Assembly: GCA_030765245.1 (NCBI GenBank) | Contig: JAVCCX010000198.1 | Span: 1-6,229, forward strand | DNA: 6,229 bases | Source of the DNA: Candidatus Zophobacter franzmannii | GTDB taxonomy: Bacteria; Cloacimonadota; Cloacimonadia; Cloacimonadales; JAFGVF01 | Direction of reading: 5' to 3' | Shown here: positions 6,056 through 6,229 of the stretch, one piece after another | Layout of the letters: every line of letters starts with the position of its first letter | Position numbering within the stretch: the first letter of the stretch is position 1 | Position numbers and translations under genes: made by a program | The notes under the pieces: model-generated | What the model saw: only the letters and a program-made list of their open reading frames with translations | Told to the model about the DNA's origin: nothing | The model's database searches: none

Positions 6056-6229
6056 ATGACAAATAAAGATGTTCTACTATTAGCCTTAGGGAATGAAATT
6101 ATGGCGGCTAAGTTTTACCAAAAACTAGCAGATTCCACCAAGAATGAAGATATGAAATCAGTATTCGAGCGTCTTGCACGCTTTGAACATATGCATGAAG
6201 AGAAGATAAAGGATATTTATGTATCTGAA
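6056..6229 (+). CDS. ferritin-like / rubrerythrin-type protein, N-terminal part (cut by window end)
   Basis: Only the first 58 residues are present and the frame is open to the edge. GAGGGG (6044-6049) lies six bases before the ATG at 6056 and fixes the start. The residues form two helices with the first half of a ferritin-like di-iron site: Glu14 in LGNEIMAAKFYQKLAD and Glu44 with His47 in FERLARFEHMHEEKI (ExxH). This spacing is typical of rubrerythrin-type ferritin-like proteins (COG1633-like), which handle peroxide or store iron, often in anaerobes. The second metal-binding half and any rubredoxin domain lie beyond the window, so the exact subtype is unknown. The gap and its own ribosome binding site suggest it is not part of the sel operon. 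Confidence 0.75.
   Translation, partial: MTNKDVLLLALGNEIMAAKFYQKLADSTKNEDMKSVFERLARFEHMHEEKIKDIYVSE

Overview
This is an AT-rich stretch of a bacterial chromosome. It holds three complete plus-strand genes, one gene cut by each window edge, and one broken transposase gene inside a block of small hairpins. Short intergenic gaps, Shine-Dalgarno sites of the GGAGG/GAGGGG type and the gene content all point to a bacterium. A selA-selB pair means the organism probably decodes UGA as selenocysteine, and the ferritin-like gene fits an anaerobe or a redox-stressed microbe. The broken transposase and its hairpins resemble REP-associated (IS200-like) elements that I associate with Bacteroidetes/Cloacimonadota-type genomes. 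That phylum guess is weak and cannot be settled from this window.

Layout. Bases 1-769 are the 3' part of a DUF2130 gene; its conserved core looks like a PD-(D/E)XK nuclease fold. A 155-base gap carrying a possible promoter follows. Bases 925-1941 encode an exported TPR-repeat protein. Bases 1942-2577 contain no intact gene. They hold a family of short hairpins built on a shared AACCC-N5-GGGTT plan, an 18-bp perfect inverted repeat (1971-1988 and 2410-2427), and a 57-codon remnant of a Y1 (HUH) transposase that stops just after its HIH motif. Bases 2578-3963 encode SelA and 3969-5915 encode SelB, separated by 5 bases and almost surely one operon. After a 140-base gap, a ferritin-like/rubrerythrin-type gene starts at 6056 and runs off the window.

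How the genes work together. SelA converts Ser-tRNA(Sec) to Sec-tRNA(Sec), and SelB is the dedicated GTPase that delivers it to the ribosome at a UGA followed by a SECIS hairpin. The other two required parts, selC (tRNA-Sec) and selD (selenophosphate synthetase), are not here. The DUF2130, TPR and ferritin-like genes show no evident functional link to selenocysteine.

The most interesting part is 1964-2434. The hairpins vary in loop and, in one copy, in both arms with pairing preserved. The transposase remnant ends exactly inside one of these repeat units, as in an internally deleted, non-autonomous REP-type element. I see no convincing new multi-gene system in this window.
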